Assembly (NCBI GenBank): GCA_003164785.1 | Contig: PLUE01000017.1 | Coordinates: 1-64,000, forward strand | Source: Gammaproteobacteria bacterium | GTDB lineage: Bacteria > Pseudomonadota > Gammaproteobacteria > Steroidobacterales > Steroidobacteraceae | Direction: 5' to 3' | DNA length: 64,000 nucleotides | Part shown: positions 9,994 to 18,858 of the stretch, piece by piece | Position numbering within the stretch: the stretch's first letter is position 1 | How the letters are laid out: every line of letters starts with the position of its first letter | Made by a program: the position numbers and the translations under genes | The notes under the pieces: generated by a model | Seen by the model: only the letters and a program-made list of their open reading frames with translations | Told to the model about the DNA's origin: nothing | Databases searched by the model: none

Positions 9994-10117
9994 ATGTCGC
10001 TCAGGGACATGCCTTTGCCGCGCACCGTCAAGCATTGCTTCGGGCACTGGGTCTATAGTCGTGACAGGAGAGGTATCCGTGGAGTGTCAGATCATGCGGA
10101 GACGGCTGGAATAAACA

Positions 10118-11254
10118 ATGGAGTTCGTTTGGGATAACGATCAACGTACGTTTCGCCGCACGGTGCGCGCGTTTCTTGCCGCCCATCTGCCCAAGGAATG
10201 GGAAACGCTGGCGCACGGTCCGGCCACGGAGTGGCAAAGCGCGTTTTCCAAGCGGTTCTGTGCCGAGCTCGCGGCCGTCGGATTGCTCGTCCCCCATTGG
10301 CCCGCACAATGGGGAGGACGGGATGCGGATGCCTGGATGGCTTTCATTCTCGCCGAAGAAATGTGGGCCGCCGGAGAGCCGCGCGGCGGTCAGTACATGA
10401 ATGTGAACTGGATAGGTCCCACGATCATGCGCTTCGGCACTCCCGAGCAGCAGGCACGTTACATCCCGCCCATGGCCCAAGGAATGACGCTGTGGTGCCA
10501 AGGATTTTCCGAACCCGAGTCCGGCTCCGATCTTGCGTCCCTGCGCACGCGCGCGGAACGCGATGGCGAGACGTATCGCATCACCGGCCAGAAGATCTGG
10601 ACGTCTTATGCGTCCGAAGCAGACACCTGTTTCTTACTGGCACGGACCTCGCCCGGCCGCAATGGCATTTCCGTGTTCTTGGTGCCCATGACCACGCCCG
10701 GGATCACCGTCCGCTCCATTCCCAGCCTGATTGGCGAGGGTGATATACATGAAGTATTTTTCGATAGCGTTGAAATCCCGAGCGACGCCCTGCTCGGCGC
10801 GGAGGGGCAGGCTTGGGATATCGCCAAAACCGCGCTCTCGCTCGAGCGTGTGGGCATACCGCGCTTCTCCTTTGCCATTCGCGCTCTGCATCGGGCCGTC
10901 AAGACCCTGCAGCGCCTGCAGCGCTTTGGGTCCGGCGCCATGGAACGAGCTGCGCAGGCGCGCGCCGCCTGCGAGGCCGCACGCTTCTACAGCTACAGCA
11001 TAGTCGACCGCCGGCGTCACGGATTGCCGATCGGCGCTGAGGCGAGCGCGGCGCGCTACGCCACGGTATTGGCGGAGAGGGCGGTCAGTGAATTTGTCGT
11101 CGAGTTCGTCCCGGAAGCAATGTCAGGAAGCGATCCCTCCTTACTGGCTCATCATCAACGGGCCATCGTCGCCGGTATTGCTTCGGGAGCCGCCGAAATA
11201 CAACTCAACATCATCGCGAGCGACCTGCTTGGTTTGCCGCGGGAGCCACGTTGA
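10118..11254 (+). CDS. Acyl-CoA dehydrogenase, long (alpha-type) subunit
   Basis: This 378-residue acyl-CoA dehydrogenase has the FAD-binding segments WCQGFSEPESGSDLAS and the ITGQKIWTSYA strand, plus the four-helix C-terminal domain. It should introduce an alpha-beta double bond into an acyl-CoA and pass electrons to ETF. The next gene begins within its stop codon (TGATG) and encodes a shorter dehydrogenase-like subunit. This paired arrangement is characteristic of the alpha2beta2 dehydrogenases of steroid side-chain and ring catabolism in actinobacteria and proteobacteria. It lies 124 bases after tetR in the same direction and may be under its control. Confidence 0.92.
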   Translation: MEFVWDNDQRTFRRTVRAFLAAHLPKEWETLAHGPATEWQSAFSKRFCAELAAVGLLVPHWPAQWGGRDADAWMAFILAEEMWAAGEPRGGQYMNVNWIGPTIMRFGTPEQQARYIPPMAQGMTLWCQGFSEPESGSDLASLRTRAERDGETYRITGQKIWTSYASEADTCFLLARTSPGRNGISVFLVPMTTPGITVRSIPSLIGEGDIHEVFFDSVEIPSDALLGAEGQAWDIAKTALSLERVGIPRFSFAIRALHRAVKTLQRLQRFGSGAMERAAQARAACEAARFYSYSIVDRRRHGLPIGAEASAARYATVLAERAVSEFVVEFVPEAMSGSDPSLLAHHQRAIVAGIASGAAEIQLNIIASDLLGLPREPR

Positions 11255-12174
11255 TGGATTTCAATCTCTCGGGCGACCAGGAGGCATTGGCCTCGGCTGT
11301 CGACAAGATCGCCGGCGCTTTCGCCGCCAAGCCCACGGAATTTCATGATTTTGCGTTGACCGGCGGCGCACTCGAGCGCGAACTCGAGGACGGTGACTAT
11401 TTCAACATTGCCACCGTTCCTGAGTGGGGTCCGATCGGCGCGGTCATGGCGGTAGATCGGTTGGCTCGCTGCCCGTACGCCGTGGAAACCGCCCTATCCA
11501 TGTTGGTACGACCGCATTTACCGAACGATGCGCCCCGCCCCGTGACGCTCGTGGAACACGGACGCCCCGGCCGGTTCGTCGCCGGTGCAAAAACCGTGCT
11601 TGTCATTGACGGCGACAACATAGGGATCGTGTATCCGAGTGGCGGGGATACCCAGCGGGTCGAATCGATCTTCGCCTATCCCATGGGTCGATTGGTGGAC
11701 ACGGTCACCGTGGAGCCCTTGTCCATTAGCGAAGCCGCGGTCGTGCGCCAATGGCTCCAGGTCGCCATCGCCGCGGAAATCAGCGGCCTCATCCAGGCCG
11801 CCATTGCATCGACCGTCGAGCACATCAGCCAGCGTAAGCAATTTGGTCGACCGCTCGGTAGTTTCCAAGCCCTGCGGCATCGCATGGCCGAATGCGCCGT
11901 GCTGGCAGGGGGCGTCAAGTGGCTCGCCTTGAAAGCCGCTGACAGTGCGGCCCCCGCGGATGCCGCCCTGGCGGCCTACCACGCGCAAGACAGCGCCGTA
12001 CGCATCGCGTATGAATGCCATCAGATGCTCGCTGCCATGGGCATGACGCTCGAACATCCTCTGCACTTGTGGACCTATCGGCTCAAGGCGCTGGTGTCCG
12101 AACTTGGCGGCCGTTCTGCGCAAGCCGTCTCGGTCGCCGCGGGTTGCTTTAATGGCGGCATGGATACGGATTAG
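11254..12174 (+). CDS. Acyl-CoA dehydrogenase, short (beta-type) subunit
   Basis: This encodes 306 residues. The C-terminal acyl-CoA dehydrogenase domain is clear (QRKQFGRPLGSFQALRHRMA), while the N-terminal and middle domains are shortened and divergent and lack the WCQGFSEP-type FAD segment. That pattern is typical of the beta partner in heteromeric acyl-CoA dehydrogenases. ATG 11254 overlaps the upstream TGA by one base, so coupled synthesis of the two subunits is expected. It converges on the minus-strand dehydrogenase ending at 12188. It is unlikely to be active alone. Confidence 0.9.
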   Translation: MDFNLSGDQEALASAVDKIAGAFAAKPTEFHDFALTGGALERELEDGDYFNIATVPEWGPIGAVMAVDRLARCPYAVETALSMLVRPHLPNDAPRPVTLVEHGRPGRFVAGAKTVLVIDGDNIGIVYPSGGDTQRVESIFAYPMGRLVDTVTVEPLSISEAAVVRQWLQVAIAAEISGLIQAAIASTVEHISQRKQFGRPLGSFQALRHRMAECAVLAGGVKWLALKAADSAAPADAALAAYHAQDSAVRIAYECHQMLAAMGMTLEHPLHLWTYRLKALVSELGGRSAQAVSVAAGCFNGGMDTD

Positions 12175-12187
12175 CGACGGAGCGTGG

Positions 12188-13312
12188 TTAGCGCGGCTCC
12201 TTCGGCAGGCCAAGAACGCGTTCGGCGATGATGTTACGTTGCACTTCGGCGGTGCCCCCAGCGATGGTTTCCGAGAAAGCATCCAAGTAGTCGTGTCCCC
12301 AGCCGTGGGAGCCGACGACCTCGGCGGCATCGATACCGTAGAGGTCGATGGCTGCGGCGGTGACTCGCTGGGAGAATTCGGCAAACTCCAGCCGAATGAG
12401 CGAGCCGGCGGCGTCCGGCACCGCGTCATCCGTGTCTAAGACGAAGCGATAGGTACTCGCCCGAATCGATGCGCCCTCCGCCCGCAGACGAGCGAGGCGC
12501 ATGCGCATGCCATGCCTATTCTTGGGGCAATGCGTCAGCAAGCGCTCCACTTTCAAAGTCAAACCGATGAGCAGCGCAAGGGCGGCGGTGCCACGTTCAA
12601 AACTGAGCGTCGACATGGCAACGGCCCAACCATTGTTCAGCCCACCAACCACGCTCGACAAGGGGATGCGTACGGAATCGTAAAATACTTCGCAGTACTT
12701 ATAGGGTCCCGCCATGGTGCGTATGGGCCTGACGGTGATGCCGGGAGCATTCATCGGACAAATCACCCACGAGAGTGCGGTGGAAGTGCGGGCAGTGGGA
12801 TCGGTACGCACGAGCAGCTCCTGCCAATCGGCGAGATCAGCGAAGCTGGACCAAATCTTGTGCCCATTGATGACGAGCTCATCCCCCTCCACTTGCCCAC
12901 GGGTTTTGAGGCTCGCCAAGTCCGAACCCGCCCCCGGTTCGGAGAAGCCCTGACACCAAATAGTCTCGCCGGCCAATATCTTCGGTAAATGAAACGCCTT
13001 TTGTGCTTCCGTGCCGCTCGCGATCAACGTGGGTCCGGCATGGTTGAGACCGACGAAGGACGCGTTCAGGGTTGAGGGCGCTCCGGCGCGAGCGTACTCC
13101 TCGAACCAGACTATCTGCTCCAGCACGCTCAGGCCGCGGCCTCCGACTTCCTTTGGCCATGCCAATCCGGCCCAGCCAAATTGCGCCAGCGTTTTCTGCC
13201 ATGCCAGCGTGAATGCGCGAGCAGCCAATCCGTCGACGGGCGGCGCCTCCGTGGGTACGTTGGCCTCGAGCCATTGACGTGCTTCTTGTCGAAAACGAGT
13301 AATCGAGTTCAT
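12188..13312 (-). CDS. Acyl-CoA dehydrogenase, second alpha-type subunit
   Basis: This 374-residue acyl-CoA dehydrogenase has the FAD segments WCQGFSEPGAGSDLAS and INGHKIWSSFA, and ends AEVQRNIIAERVLGLPKEPR, almost the same tail as the alpha subunit at 10118. It is translationally coupled to the upstream CoA ligase (ATGA overlap), so ligation and first oxidation are made together. No beta gene follows on the same strand; the probable partner is the short dehydrogenase at 15182, divergent from the ligase. Electron acceptor is expected to be ETF. Confidence 0.92.
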   Translation of the reverse strand: MNSITRFRQEARQWLEANVPTEAPPVDGLAARAFTLAWQKTLAQFGWAGLAWPKEVGGRGLSVLEQIVWFEEYARAGAPSTLNASFVGLNHAGPTLIASGTEAQKAFHLPKILAGETIWCQGFSEPGAGSDLASLKTRGQVEGDELVINGHKIWSSFADLADWQELLVRTDPTARTSTALSWVICPMNAPGITVRPIRTMAGPYKYCEVFYDSVRIPLSSVVGGLNNGWAVAMSTLSFERGTAALALLIGLTLKVERLLTHCPKNRHGMRMRLARLRAEGASIRASTYRFVLDTDDAVPDAAGSLIRLEFAEFSQRVTAAAIDLYGIDAAEVVGSHGWGHDYLDAFSETIAGGTAEVQRNIIAERVLGLPKEPR

Positions 13313-14946
13313 TTTGAACCTGTGCTGAAGGCGGCACGTATCTGCTGTTTGAGGACCTTACCAGCCGCATTCTTTGGCAATTCATCCCAATAGGCGACCT
13401 GCTCCGGGCATTTGAACGTGGCGAACCCGAGATCACGGAGAAATATTCGCAACTCATCGACGGTGGGTGCACGCGAATTCTTGATGACAATCACTGCACA
13501 CGCGCGTTCACCGGTGCGCGCATCCGGCAACCCGATGATGGCCACTTCGCCGACATTGGGATGACCGATCAACAAATCCTCGATCTCCTTTGGCGAAATG
13601 TTCTCTCCGTTGCGTATGATCAGATCCTTGGCCCGGCCGGTGACGACTAAATAGTCATCCTCCACCCATCGGCCAAGATCGCCGGTGCGGAAGTAGCCAT
13701 CGACATCGAACGAATCCGCCTCATCCTCGGCATGCACGTAGCCCACCAACATTTGCGGCCCGCGCGCGAGAATCTCGCCCGCATCTTGGCGCTCCCCCTG
13801 CGCGTCCACGAGTTTGACGTCAGCGATCCCAGGCCGCCCATCCGTCGCCGCTGCCAGCTCAGCTTCGCTGCGCCGAGTGGCGCCGACAGTGGTGACCGGA
13901 ACCTCGGTTGAGCCATACACGCGGGTGACGACCGCGCGCTCAAAGTACGCAGCAGCCGCTCGAATCAATGAGGGCGGCACAGATGCGCCGCCGCAAACGA
14001 ACAGTTTGAGACTGGGAAGCCGGGTCGCCGCCGCTTCGGCGGCCGTCAAGAGCTGCTGCAAGAACGGTGTGGCACCCGCCAAATGCGTACATCCTTCGTG
14101 CTCCAACAAGCGAATGGCATCGGCGGCATTCCATTGGTCCATGAGCACTGCGGTGGTACTCAGCAGCAAAGGACACTCGAACGCATAGATTGAGCCGCCG
14201 ACATGCCCAATCGGCGAGGGAATTAGAAACTTATCCCCGGGTTCGACGAGCCAATGGGCCCCAATTTGTTGGATCAGGGCGTGCAGCGTATTGTGAGTAT
14301 GCAGCACCCCTTTTGCGCCGCCGGTCGTTCCCGACGTGTACAGAATCATGCGCACCGCGTCGGCATGCACCACGGGTAACAGCCTTCGCTCGACCGGATC
14401 ATCGAACAGAGCGTCGTAAGACTGGTGATTGCCGGCCGCGCCGCGCAGCACGACGACCTCTGGCGGATCGGCCAATTCCGCGCAGACGCGGCTCAACATG
14501 GCCGCATAGTCATGCTGCCGGAAACTCGCCGGGATAAAGACCACCCGGCTGCCCAGATCCCCCAAGATGAACGCCAGCTCGCGTTCCCGAAGCGATGGCA
14601 GAATGGGATTGACCACCATGCCCGCCAGGGTGGCCGCCATATAGATGACCGCCGCTTCGTGCCAATTCGGCAGCATGAAGGAGACGACGCCACCTTGTGG
14701 AAACCGCGCCAGCAGCGCCTGTGCCAAAGCTTCTGACCTTTCGCTCAAGGTTTGCGCGTCGATGCGCCGCGCACCGTCGATCAGCAATAGACGGCGCGGG
14801 TCGCTCTGCACGATCCGCCGTAGGGAGTCGGTCAAGGTCTCGTGAATCCACGCTCCGTCCGCGTACGCTTTGGCGGCACGGGCGTCATCCCAGCGTACCG
14901 AGCGACCGGAAATGAGCTTTCGCGACGTGATTGGGCCAGATGTCAT
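13309..14946 (-). CDS. AMP-dependent acyl-CoA synthetase/ligase
   Basis: This 545-residue adenylate-forming enzyme should activate a carboxylic acid with ATP and CoA. The P-loop YTSGTTGGAKG lies near residue 200, the RTGDLGRW and GRAKDLIIRNGENISP hinge segments follow, and the C-terminal lysine is in KNAAGKVLKQ. ATG 14946 is chosen because the family N-terminus begins shortly after it; ATG 14964 would add six residues, and neither has a strong ribosome-binding site. The stop overlaps the start of the acyl-CoA dehydrogenase. In context it would activate the acid formed after ring opening, ahead of beta-oxidation. Confidence 0.9.
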   Translation of the reverse strand: MTSGPITSRKLISGRSVRWDDARAAKAYADGAWIHETLTDSLRRIVQSDPRRLLLIDGARRIDAQTLSERSEALAQALLARFPQGGVVSFMLPNWHEAAVIYMAATLAGMVVNPILPSLRERELAFILGDLGSRVVFIPASFRQHDYAAMLSRVCAELADPPEVVVLRGAAGNHQSYDALFDDPVERRLLPVVHADAVRMILYTSGTTGGAKGVLHTHNTLHALIQQIGAHWLVEPGDKFLIPSPIGHVGGSIYAFECPLLLSTTAVLMDQWNAADAIRLLEHEGCTHLAGATPFLQQLLTAAEAAATRLPSLKLFVCGGASVPPSLIRAAAAYFERAVVTRVYGSTEVPVTTVGATRRSEAELAAATDGRPGIADVKLVDAQGERQDAGEILARGPQMLVGYVHAEDEADSFDVDGYFRTGDLGRWVEDDYLVVTGRAKDLIIRNGENISPKEIEDLLIGHPNVGEVAIIGLPDARTGERACAVIVIKNSRAPTVDELRIFLRDLGFATFKCPEQVAYWDELPKNAAGKVLKQQIRAAFSTGSK

Positions 14947-15071
14947 TTGCCGCGGCTCTTGCATAAGCCATGGAATGTAACCGAAGCGCCCCGTCGGGTC
15001 TTGATGAATCGCGACGACGGGGGTACAGCATGAGCCAGCGGCAGACTGTCGCTCGAAGCCAATTCGGCGTC

Positions 15072-15084
15072 CTCGATTATCGAG
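15072..15084. promoter_or_regulatory. Palindrome in divergent ligase/dehydrogenase promoter region
   Basis: CTCGAT-T-ATCGAG is a perfect six-base inverted repeat with one central base. It lies between the divergent CoA ligase and short acyl-CoA dehydrogenase genes. Its symmetry and location suggest an operator for a dimeric regulator. No cognate protein can be named; the TetR site at 9268 has a different sequence. Confidence 0.3.
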
Positions 15085-15181
15085 ACGCACCCCAATTATC
15101 AATTTAGCCTGTCGCCATCGTTGTCGAGCCAAATCCAAGGAGCCTATAATCCGCTTTCAACCCCATAGCGACCAGTTAGCG

Positions 15182-16096
15182 GTGGCCCGAACAGTCGAGG
15201 AAGCTCTCGCGGACTTGCTGCCTCTCTCCCGCCTACATCAGTCGGATGACGAGGACGATACCACCTGGGCGAAACTCGCAGATATCGGGATTTTCTCAAT
15301 TTGCCTAAGTGAGGACCAGGGTGGCAGCAATCTTGGCGCCGCCGAAGAATCTCTGATCGTCACCGAGCTAGGCCGTCATATCGCGGCCCCCTCGGTGTTG
15401 GCCACGATGGGCGCGACCCATGCACCCAATGAATGGCAGAACTCCAGCGCGTCCAGGGTGGCGGCGGCATATCAAAATGGCGATCGCCGGCTTGTGATCA
15501 ATGGGCGTGGCGCGACCACGGCGTTGGTGAGGCTGCCTACCGGCGCGGTGCTGCAAAAGTTCGACCTCGGCGCGGCGACCTGCGTCGAACGCTATCTTTG
15601 GTTTAGCGAAATCCATGAAGCCACGGCGTGGGAAGACTTGACCATAGAGTTCCAGCCCGAGCAAGTCTTGCGCTTGCGGCTGCTCGACGCCGCCTACTTG
15701 GCTGGCGCCGCACAGGCCGCCTTGGACATGAGCGTCGCGTATGCTCTGTTGCGCGAACAATTCGGGCGCCCCATCGGCAGTTTTCAAGCCATCAAGCATC
15801 ACTGCGCGAACATGGCGATTGCGGCGCGTTGCGCGCGCGATCTCACGACTTTTGCCGCCGTTGCCATTGATGAGAAGCGGGAAGATGCCGCATTCCAAGT
15901 TCAGAGCGCAGTCTACGTCGCGGGAAAAGCTGCCTTGGAGAATGCGGGGAAAAACATCCAGATCCATGGCGGATTCGGGTTCAGCGACGAAGCCGATCCG
16001 CATCTCCTCCTGAAACGGGCCCGGCTGCAATTGGCCATTGCCGGGGGCTTGGAGGCGGCCAACGAACGGGTGGCCAACGCGCATTTCGACTGGTGA
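15182..16096 (+). CDS. Acyl-CoA dehydrogenase, second short (beta-type) subunit, start uncertain
   Basis: From GTG 15182 this encodes 304 residues of a short acyl-CoA dehydrogenase. The C-terminal domain is well kept (REQFGRPIGSFQAIKHHCAN, then GGFGFSDEAD). The reading frame continues upstream with residues that fit the family N-terminus (RFQPHSDQLAVART). A perfect AAGGAG at 15137-15142 is followed after six bases by ATC at 15149, with no ATG, GTG or TTG between. The natural start may therefore be an unusual AUC, giving 315 residues, or an ATG may have been lost. It probably pairs with the alpha subunit at 12188, the two genes being split around the CoA ligase. Confidence 0.85.
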   Translation: MARTVEEALADLLPLSRLHQSDDEDDTTWAKLADIGIFSICLSEDQGGSNLGAAEESLIVTELGRHIAAPSVLATMGATHAPNEWQNSSASRVAAAYQNGDRRLVINGRGATTALVRLPTGAVLQKFDLGAATCVERYLWFSEIHEATAWEDLTIEFQPEQVLRLRLLDAAYLAGAAQAALDMSVAYALLREQFGRPIGSFQAIKHHCANMAIAARCARDLTTFAAVAIDEKREDAAFQVQSAVYVAGKAALENAGKNIQIHGGFGFSDEADPHLLLKRARLQLAIAGGLEAANERVANAHFDW

Positions 16097-16117
16097 CGGA
16101 GACGTCACTCGGGATCG

Positions 16118-16912
16118 TTAGTTGCCCGTGAAACGGGGCTCGCGCTTTTCGAGCGCCGCGCTCACCGCTTCGCGATGGTCTTTCGTGAGGTTCGAGAGGG
16201 CCTCATAGGCGATGGATGCGTCCAACACGGCGCTCACCGTCTGTTTCAGCCCCACATTCACCGAGAGCTTGGTCCATTGCACGGCACGGACCGGATTTTT
16301 AAGCAATTCGGCGACGAAGTCGTCGACCACGGCATCGAGTTCCGTCGGCGGTACCGCGCGATTGATGAGCCCGAGCCGCTCCGCCTCCACCGCGGTAAGG
16401 GGACGTCCGGTCAATAGGTATTCTTTGGCCCGCGCATGCCCGATGAGATGAGGCCAAATGGCGGCGCCGCCATCGCCCGCGACAAAGCCGATGCGCACAT
16501 GCGGGTCAGCGATCTTGGCTTCAGTCGAGACAAAAGCGAGATCGCAAAATAGCGCGATGGTCGCGCCCAGCCCAATCGCATGGCCATTCACCTTGGCAAT
16601 GATGGGTTTTGGGCAGTCCAGCAACGAAAAAATCAATCGCTTGGCTTCCACCAGGCTGTCGTTGAACAGCGCGGGCTGGTCGATCATGCGCTGGATGTAC
16701 TCGAAGTCTCCCCCCGCAGAAAACGCGCGGCCGGCACCGGAGAGAATCACCACATCCGTGTCCGGATCCACGGCCACCTCGGTGAAAAAGCGCACCAGGT
16801 CGCTATGCAGAGTGTGGTCGATGGCATTAAGCGTGGACGGACTGTTGAAATAGACCTTCAACACCCGACCTTGTCGCTCGATTTTCAACGCGGTAAAGCT
16901 GCCGGGGTCCAT
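16118..16912 (-). CDS. Enoyl-CoA hydratase/isomerase family protein
   Basis: This crotonase-fold protein is about 264 residues long. Oxyanion-hole segments GAGRAFSAGGDFEY and VNGHAIGLGA are clear. As in the protein at 8449, the two classical crotonase glutamate positions are not acidic; the later active-site region reads DPHVRIGFVAGDGG, a pattern I associate with a distinct hydratase-like subgroup. ATG 16912 is preferred over TTG 16921; neither has a convincing ribosome-binding site. It converges with the short acyl-CoA dehydrogenase and is divergent from the AraC regulator, whose promoter region holds a perfect palindrome. Its place in beta-oxidation is inferred. Confidence 0.85.
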   Translation of the reverse strand: MDPGSFTALKIERQGRVLKVYFNSPSTLNAIDHTLHSDLVRFFTEVAVDPDTDVVILSGAGRAFSAGGDFEYIQRMIDQPALFNDSLVEAKRLIFSLLDCPKPIIAKVNGHAIGLGATIALFCDLAFVSTEAKIADPHVRIGFVAGDGGAAIWPHLIGHARAKEYLLTGRPLTAVEAERLGLINRAVPPTELDAVVDDFVAELLKNPVRAVQWTKLSVNVGLKQTVSAVLDASIAYEALSNLTKDHREAVSAALEKREPRFTGN

Positions 16913-16966
16913 GTGGACCAATATAGCGAAGGTAAGGCGGCAACGGATGCCATTTTTTTGATATCT

Positions 16967-16980
16967 CGTAACATGTTACG
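16967..16980. promoter_or_regulatory. Perfect 14-base palindrome, probable operator
   Basis: CGTAACATGTTACG is perfectly self-complementary and lies between the divergent crotonase (16912) and AraC-type regulator (17102). A dimeric regulator, or an AraC protein binding inverted half-sites, could use it to control both genes. The region 16981-17101 otherwise shows no clear sigma-70 promoter. Confidence 0.45.
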
Positions 16981-17101
16981 TACTTAACGCGACAAACGAG
17001 CATGGGCAAACTTGCCCCGCCACCCACCTAGGGCTATGCTTGCGCCGAGATTTATACTCACGGCGAATTAGGGGGCTCAACGCCTCAAAAGGCGCACGCA
17101 A

Positions 17102-18190
17102 ATGATGAACGGAGTTGCAACCACACACGCCCTCGATGAATCTGCCCGGAAGGAGGGCCGATTCGACATAGTTCATGCTGACGCGATTCGGTTCTTTCCG
17201 GAGTTGGCCGAGCAATTTGGGGCGGATGCGCAAGCGCTATTGCGCGGCGCGCGGATCGATCCCGAAGTTCTGAATAAACGTAGCTCGGTGTTCGAGTACC
17301 GGTCGCTGGTCAATTTGCTGGAAACCGCCGCGGCCAAGCTCAAGTGCCCGGATTTCGGGCTCAGGCTGGCAGCCCTCCAGGGTGGCACGCGAGTCATGGG
17401 CCCAATTGGCGTCGCCATGAAGAACTCGAAAACCCTGGGGCAAGCCCTGGGGTACTGCGCCAAACAAATTCAGGCCTATAGCCTCGCGACTCGCGTCCGC
17501 TTCGTTCCCGATCGACCCAATCACACGTTGTTCGTGGGATTTGAAATCCTGCTGGACGGCCTGACCAGCAAGACTCAGGTGGTCGAGCACGCGATGTCGC
17601 TCGCCAATCTCAACGTGCTGGATATTACCGGTGGCGCCGCCTGCGTACGCAAGGTGTACTTTCGCCATTTTCCGGTGTCCGCCCTTGAGGTCTATCAAGC
17701 CGCGTTCAAATGCGAAGTGGTGTTTGGCGCGCATTCGGATGGCATCGTATTCACCGAAGCCGATTTGATGTGTCCGGTTATCGATCCGGACGAGCAGATT
17801 TATGAAATGGCGACGTCGTACATCGCAATGCGCCACCCCCCGGGTACACCGCCCATGCATGCGCGAGTTCGTGCGCTGATCGGCCGATTTCTGAGCGCGG
17901 AAGATTGCACCAACGAGCGGATTGCCGCGGAGCTCTGCATGCATCCGCGGACCCTGCAGCGTCGCCTCAAATGCGAAGGCCAGTCCTTCGAAAGCATCAA
18001 GGATGAAGTACGCCGCGACACCGCCATGCGCTACTTACAACGCCAAGATTTGCCATTGACCAAGGTGGCGGAAAAGCTTGGTTATGCCGAGCAATCCGTA
18101 CTTTCCCGCAGCTGTTATCGATGGTTCTCCGCATCCCCCAAAGAGTTGCGTGAAAGAGCGATGGCGAAGGACAGCGAATCCACCAGTTGA
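17102..18190 (+). CDS. AraC/XylS family regulator with arabinose-binding-like N-domain
   Basis: This 362-residue regulator has an N-terminal ligand-sensing domain like PF12625 (found in OruR, MmsR and related activators), including FFPELAEQFG, the central FGLRLA segment and MGPIGVAMKNSKTLG. A C-terminal AraC-type double helix-turn-helix follows; the first is near AELCMHPRTLQRRLK and the second around VAEKLGYAEQSVLSRSCYRW. ATG 17102 is followed by a second in-frame ATG at 17105. It is divergent from the crotonase at 16912 and precedes a second AraC-type gene and an SDR on the same strand. It probably activates part of this catabolic region. Confidence 0.9.
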   Translation: MMNGVATTHALDESARKEGRFDIVHADAIRFFPELAEQFGADAQALLRGARIDPEVLNKRSSVFEYRSLVNLLETAAAKLKCPDFGLRLAALQGGTRVMGPIGVAMKNSKTLGQALGYCAKQIQAYSLATRVRFVPDRPNHTLFVGFEILLDGLTSKTQVVEHAMSLANLNVLDITGGAACVRKVYFRHFPVSALEVYQAAFKCEVVFGAHSDGIVFTEADLMCPVIDPDEQIYEMATSYIAMRHPPGTPPMHARVRALIGRFLSAEDCTNERIAAELCMHPRTLQRRLKCEGQSFESIKDEVRRDTAMRYLQRQDLPLTKVAEKLGYAEQSVLSRSCYRWFSASPKELRERAMAKDSESTS

Positions 18191-18324
18191 TCGTTGTCGC
18201 GCCAGACCAAACATTTGTCGTAGCCCTCAATTACCCCGACGTGCCAGGCTACTGCCGAAGGCGAAAAGCAGGAGCTCCGTGGGCGTTATATCGCGCCTCA
18301 GGAGTTTCTGAACGGGAAAATGAC

Positions 18325-18846
18325 ATGTTCGCGCCCTGCAAGCTGCGCACACATCTTTTGCAAGCCCAGGAGGCCGGAAGGCGCAGCGACCTCGACCGTC
18401 CTATTCCCACCAGCGACGCCACGGTCAGCAATGTGCTGCTGCGGCACTGTGATGAATATCTGGCGACGTTGACCGGTACCGTGGCGATTTGCGAGCAACT
18501 CGACCACTGGATGTGCACTTCCGTCGGCAACATTCCCTCCCTGGAACAGATGGCGAAGACGATCGGCACGAACACTCGCTCTCTGCAAAAGAAATTACGC
18601 AGCGAAGGCATGAGCTATCAAGAGTTAGTCAGACGCTATCGTATAAAACAATCCAAAATCTTATTGCGCGAGAAGCGTCCCGTGATCAAGGAAATTGCCT
18701 GCCGGCTCGGCTTTAAGGATGTCGGTAGTTTCCGCCGAGCGTTTCGCAATTGGACCGGCAAATCGGTGGGTGCTCGGCTGCAGGCGACCTCGAATTACGC
18801 GCCGCTCTCGTTCAAGCACGAGACCCGGTTGGACAGTTTTAACTGA
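18325..18846 (+). CDS. Small AraC-type helix-turn-helix regulator
   Basis: This 173-residue protein is made of about 75 poorly conserved N-terminal residues and an AraC-type DNA-binding domain (SLEQMAKTIGTNTRSLQKKL, then IKEIACRLGFKDVGSFRRAF). It lacks the ligand-binding domain of its neighbour. ATG 18325 follows a GGGAAAA stretch; a TTG at 18187 overlapping the upstream stop would add 46 residues of doubtful quality. The adjacency of a full-length and a short AraC protein could be a duplication with domain loss, or a two-protein switch. The SDR begins 12 bases after it. Confidence 0.8.
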   Translation: MFAPCKLRTHLLQAQEAGRRSDLDRPIPTSDATVSNVLLRHCDEYLATLTGTVAICEQLDHWMCTSVGNIPSLEQMAKTIGTNTRSLQKKLRSEGMSYQELVRRYRIKQSKILLREKRPVIKEIACRLGFKDVGSFRRAFRNWTGKSVGARLQATSNYAPLSFKHETRLDSFN

Positions 18847-18858
18847 TTGGAACCCTAG

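Noticed and set aside
10028-10117. Sigma-70 promoter with TTGCTT and TATAGT before the acyl-CoA dehydrogenase.
   Set aside because: The spacing is about 13 bases, too short for a standard promoter.
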